A stretch of DNA of 64,000 bases from Sardina pilchardus (taxonomy: Eukaryota > Chordata > Actinopteri > Clupeiformes > Clupeidae), in NCBI RefSeq assembly GCF_963854185.1, contig NC_085011.1:14767803-14831802 (forward strand), read 5' to 3'. A model generated the notes under the pieces. It saw nothing but the letters and a program-made list of their open reading frames with translations. It was not told the origin of the DNA and did not search any database. The stretch's first letter is position 1, and every line of letters starts with the position of its first letter. The translations under genes were made by a program, and so were the position numbers. Shown in pieces: positions 61,401 to 64,000 of this stretch.

Positions 61401-61749
61401 CAGGATAAGCACTCAAAATAAGATGCAATGAAAAACTGAAGTCATATGAAGCCTGTACATCTGACAAAGACCATTTTTTCACTGCAAGATGTTAAACTAG
61501 ATGTACCGCAAGTAGTCCGGTTCGATTTTGTCAGATTTGAGTCGGACTTACTTGTTTATATGGATTTTAAAAACCTGGTTCAGTTGGAACATAGTTTTTT
61601 TTTAATGTCATGTAAACATACTGATTAATGACTCCTGATAGGTCCTGTGTTTTTACCTGTGTGCAAATGAGAGTGGCATTGAGCGCGAGCTGAACCATGC
61701 TGGGGAGAAGAACCTCAAACAGCCGTTGGACCTCATTGTGCTCCAGAGC
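45191..61749 (-). CDS. parg: Poly(ADP-ribose) glycohydrolase, C-terminal 402 residues (partial)
   Basis: The enzyme degrades poly(ADP-ribose) chains, mainly in the nucleus, reversing PARP signalling after DNA damage. Eleven exons, 5' to 3' on the minus strand: 61749-61657, 61121-60964, 56770-56691, 56533-56473, 56023-55948, 54460-54313, 48716-48638, 47633-47525, 47085-46980, 45851-45723, 45360-45191. All phases join to 402 residues and a stop. Marks, in order, are PIPLLKQRMNHSITLSQEQI, FFCTFPRRNA, VTFTRQSL, RLHITCEGTIED and the catalytic macrodomain signature GGGVTGGGLVQEE. After that come INPELIASRLFTE, EQYSKYSGYAESY (ligand-clasping tyrosine region), DDWQRRCTEIVAIDA, VATGNWGCGAF and YFTFGDAELM. 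The regulatory N-terminal half lies upstream of the window. Orientation and neighbour match human PARG. Confidence 0.96.
45560..45612 (+). mobile_element. MITE of the 'ataagccgc' family, truncated copy 2
   Basis: This is only the left end, aatttcccgcatataagccgc with a second ataagccgcagg. It lies between the last two PARG exons. Confidence 0.75.
48121..48590 (+). mobile_element. Internally deleted Tc1/mariner element
   Basis: The 28-base inverted ends (tacagtgggtatagtaagta... and its complement) include TA at both edges. Inside is a short transposase remnant with the Tc1 block (GYVMMWGYFNSKGQGNF); the rest of the gene is gone. It lies 48 bases from the PARG exon at 48638. Confidence 0.85.
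48992..49398. mobile_element. TTAA-bounded MITE (aggtgacatagaatg ends)
   Basis: The ends aggtgacatagaatgga and ccattctatgtcctct are inverted with a few mismatches and flanked by TTAA on both sides, suggesting piggyBac-type mobilisation. It lies in a PARG intron. Confidence 0.7.
50652..50818 (+). mobile_element. MITE of the 'ataagccgc' family, copy 3
   Basis: It begins taatttcccgcatataagcc and ends cttatagtcaggaaatta, so the ends are inverted. The interior matches copies 1 and 4. It lies in a PARG intron. Confidence 0.85.
51417..51570. mobile_element. Palindromic element with 54-bp arms
   Basis: The arms 51417-51470 and 51517-51570 start aagcattatcgcac and pair except for a few bases. They contain gttgttggccaatatcgcc. 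It lies in a PARG intron; its frames are palindrome artefacts. The flank ttatacaacagtt recurs inverted near 51890, so a larger element (to about 51905) is possible. Confidence 0.7.
51790..51905. repeat. Hairpin and 'ctcgtccaatcaga' repeat
   Basis: The hairpin cagtggtgatatc...aatatcaccactg is followed by tctcgtccaatcaga, accggacctaactg and ttgtataaaac. A diverged copy of the latter part lies at about 53663-53715, showing this is a dispersed repeat. Confidence 0.6.
52449..52520. repeat. (ATA)n microsatellite with retroposon-like flank
   Basis: About ten AAT units are followed by attttatttatattgcgc, a motif often seen at fish retroposon ends. Confidence 0.7.
52777..52949 (+). mobile_element. 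MITE of the 'ataagccgc' family, copy 4
   Basis: The ends taatttcccgcatataagcc and ...agtcaggaaatta are inverted and the interior is like copy 3, with which it is clearly homologous along its full length. It lies in a PARG intron. Confidence 0.85.
54001..54300 (-). pseudogene. LINE 3' end fragment, adjacent to the PARG catalytic exon
   Basis: Minus-strand translation gives CFLFEVLPSGKRLRVPFYKS and then a TKNDFTPSAIRLLN block. This is the typical C-terminus of a fish LINE ORF2. A short 3' UTR with gacaataaagtt and a (TAACC)n tail (plus-strand ggttaggttagg) follow. It sits 13 bases or so inside the intron after the PARG exon at 54313, in the same orientation and the same frame as that exon. Confidence 0.7.
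54313..54460 (-). other. parg: PARG exon with catalytic GGG-X-QEE signature
   Basis: This exon encodes VDFANRFVGGGVTGGG followed by LVQEEIRF, then the INPELIASRLF helix. The two adjacent glutamates of QEE are the catalytic residues of the PARG family and are intact, so the enzyme is expected to be active. The donor is a normal GTCAGC. Confidence 0.95.
55131..55458. mobile_element. GC-rich element with 11-bp target-site duplication
   Basis: The ends agagttctcaacggg and cccgttgagaact are inverted. The interior is loaded with cgggtcgggtcgg and gcccgggct-like units. Perfect direct repeats gtagtgtgagc lie at 55120-55130 and 55459-55469. It has no coding capacity and stands out in base composition from the AT-rich PARG intron around it. 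Confidence 0.75.
56771..59583 (-). other. Large PARG intron, first part
   Basis: No gene was found. A short AT repeat lies at about 57598-57622 and a G-rich stretch near 57100-57125. 57780-58060 is non-repetitive and compositionally distinct, a possible conserved element. A small perfect hairpin lies at 58321-58356. Confidence 0.5.
59584..60269. mobile_element. hAT-like non-autonomous element
   Basis: The ends caggggtctcaaactc and gagttgagacccctg are inverted and of the type common in hAT elements. Flanks tcttagac (59576-59583) and tcttaggc (60270-60277) form an 8-base duplication with one mismatch, as hAT insertion produces. No transposase was recognised. Confidence 0.75.
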
Positions 61750-64000
61750 CTGCAAAAAGTAAACAGGCCAAGGTCAAGGTGACTGTATTCATCTACAGTA
61801 GCACATTTAAAGAGAAACTATGCAGGATCGGCGATTTCATCACCGGTTTCGGTTTTGCTTTTCGTTTTCGCTCGTTTTAGCGTGTATATTTATACATATA
61901 TAGGCTATATATATATTTATAAATTGCAAGCGAGGTTCTTCTTGTTCCTTATGCGTCTCAGACTTCAAGATGTAAACAAGGAGCGATCGCCTCCTGCAGA
62001 AACTGCAAGGTTGCAATAGCGGATAGGTACACTGGGGGCGGGAGGAAATATTACTGTTTTCGATGAAACTGGTCAGTCAAGCAAAACAACAATTTCTAAG
62101 CGATTTTATGACTATGAAACATTTGCATAGGGTCTCTTTAAAAGACAGAGGTTGAGCCAAACTGCTTTAAAATTAAACAAATGATATACAACTTACACTT
62201 ACAGGCTCCACAAGAAATAAAGTCAGTCCATGAGAAATAATCATCAGTAAAAGGAAAACAAATATTATCATCATAACAATACACATTGATAAAGCCAGAT
62301 AAAATATGAATGAAGTTGAGGAAACAAATGCCACTAAAATAATTATATTATTTAAATAGACCCTGGAGTCCCCCTGGCCCCAAAGTAAAAGCGATAAAAA
62401 AATAAACGTTTTTAAACTACACTTAAAACTGCCAGTGGTGGTGCAGGCATGTTAGCGCTGTCTACCTTGCGGTTAAATTATAGTTCATAGTGTTTGTATT
62501 TCTACAGGACAACAATACAGAGATGACCTCTGGAACTTTAATTAAAAATAGCCCTCCACTGAGTCTATGAGTTAAACCCCCAAAGGAAAAAGAGAGAGTA
62601 ATATTAGCTCCATATAAGTTTTCATATGAGAAATAAAGGTAAACCCCTCAGAACTAGAGGTTAGGTGAGAATAACGGTTACAACTGCAATAAAACACACC
62701 CTGCAAGGCATAGCACCAAAACAACAACAGTGTACTTTAAAAAATAAAGAAAAAGTCTGTCCTCCGATGACTCTAGAGCTGTAACAATTACTCAACTAAT
62801 CAATATATTGTCAATTATTTGTTATTGGGTGAAAAGAGAAAAACTCCTTAGATCAACATTATGTAACCAATAGCATGGGATGCTATTATCAGCTAACTAG
62901 GTTTGGGATCATCTTCTAATTCAATTTGAAAGTACAGTATATGGTCTTAGATGGATGGAGGAAGGACCAATAAACACATTTGTCATTCACTCCAGCTATC
63001 TACAAACACACACAAAAAAGAAACAAAATTGAACATATACTATTTTTAATCATACTGGCAAATTTGGACTGAATTTGACCTTTTACAACAGTTGGCAAAG
63101 TAAATATATTTGAGGTGTGGACAAACCTACAGATTCATTGGCAATTTAAACAATTGTTTGCGGTCACCCTACACGCAGTATACAGTAAGTCACATTTTAT
63201 GCAATGCAAACCGTGCCCCACATCAATTCATTCAGGGGAACCCAAAACTTGCTTGCCTTCTCAGCAACTCTTGAGATTTCGTGAAACACCGGGGCATTAC
63301 CACCAAACACAGTTCGAGATTTACAACACTCTTATTTAGAAACATATGGGCTCTAAACGCCACAGTGATCAGTCACCCCTGCCTTTTCATCAAGGTTCGC
63401 GAGTGCGCTCGCCAGATTAAATGGGATTCCTGGAACGGATGCAAATGGCCAATCTAGGCAAGAGGCACCAGGGTAGTGTACAGTACATCTGAACAGGAAG
63501 CCTTGGCTGGCAATTTAGTCAAGGAGCATTTATAAGGGCGCAAAGGAGGCCTGACTAAATGCTGTCATAAGAAATGACCCCGCTGACATCATAAAGTGCT
63601 CTTCTGGGGGTAATAAATGGAGTGGACTGACAGGCTGGTTTGGGAGGAGAGCTGAGGTAGCAGGAGCTGGGGCTTGCTAAATCACAGCATGTCTTGACAG
63701 TTTTTCTCACAGATTACACCGACACTCCATACACACTCCATGCACACTGGCCCTGTGGCCTCTCAGTGTCTGTCTTTACCGCCTGACAAAATAATCAGGA
63801 GGGAGAAGTACTGTCAAAAAAACAGCTCAGGATTCCCCATTCTTAAATAAGACCACTTTCTGGGCACTACAAAAGGCCAACTGCCTAATGCATAACCTGC
63901 AGTTTAACCCCCTATCAACAGAAATCAGGCCGTGTCTGGAAGGGATTCCTCTGGGCCTTCGTAATCTTCAACAATTTGTGTTCTCCTATACCGCACATAA
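61750..64000 (-). other. PARG intron running to the window end
   Basis: Apart from one MITE (61807-62141) I see no exon here. Frames at 63115-63339 and elsewhere have no recognisable homology. The next upstream PARG exon must lie beyond base 64000. Confidence 0.55.
61807..62141. mobile_element. TTAA-bounded MITE (agagaaactatgca ends)
   Basis: The ends ttaaagagaaactatgca and tgcatagggtctctttaa are inverted, with TTAA at both borders. It is non-coding, 58 bases upstream of a PARG exon in transcript direction. Confidence 0.65.

Overview
The window is vertebrate, almost certainly teleost fish, nuclear DNA. It has spliced genes with GT-AG introns and long CA/GT/GA microsatellites. It is dense in fish-type repeats: Tc1-mariner, Penelope and L2 elements, and many hairpin MITEs. 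Gene order matches the human 10q11 block SLC18A3-CHAT-C10orf53-OGDHL-PARG. The species cannot be fixed from the sequence alone.

Layout. (1) 1-16320, plus strand, is the cholinergic gene locus. The intronless vesicular acetylcholine transporter SLC18A3 (666-2216) lies just upstream of the choline acetyltransferase coding exons (CHAT, 14 exons, 4339-16320). In other vertebrates it sits inside the first CHAT intron. One enzyme makes acetylcholine and the other protein loads it into synaptic vesicles. (2) 16321-22000 is CHAT 3' flank with a dead full-length Tc1-like transposon and a Penelope GIY-YIG remnant. (3) 22019-22567, plus strand, is a three-exon UPF0728 (C10orf53-like) gene. (4) 23590-39305, minus strand, is a complete 22-exon OGDHL-like 2-oxoglutarate dehydrogenase E1 gene. 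One of its introns is almost filled by a 5'-truncated L2-type LINE with an open 951-codon frame. (5) 39306-45190 is a repeat-bearing intergenic stretch. (6) 45191-61749, minus strand, holds the last 11 coding exons (402 residues) of PARG, poly(ADP-ribose) glycohydrolase. The 5' part lies beyond base 64000.

Exon boundaries were placed by hand from homology plus splice signals. Every junction keeps frame, and the summed coding lengths give 618 (CHAT), 92 (UPF0728) and 1012 (OGDHL) residues, close to the vertebrate family lengths. One CHAT intron only works with a GC-AG splice pair. I found no prokaryote-like system, CRISPR array or confident RNA gene. The points most worth checking are that GC-AG intron, microsatellites pressed against splice sites in three genes, several very symmetrical hairpin elements (some with clear target-site duplications), and a LINE tail in frame with the PARG catalytic exon.
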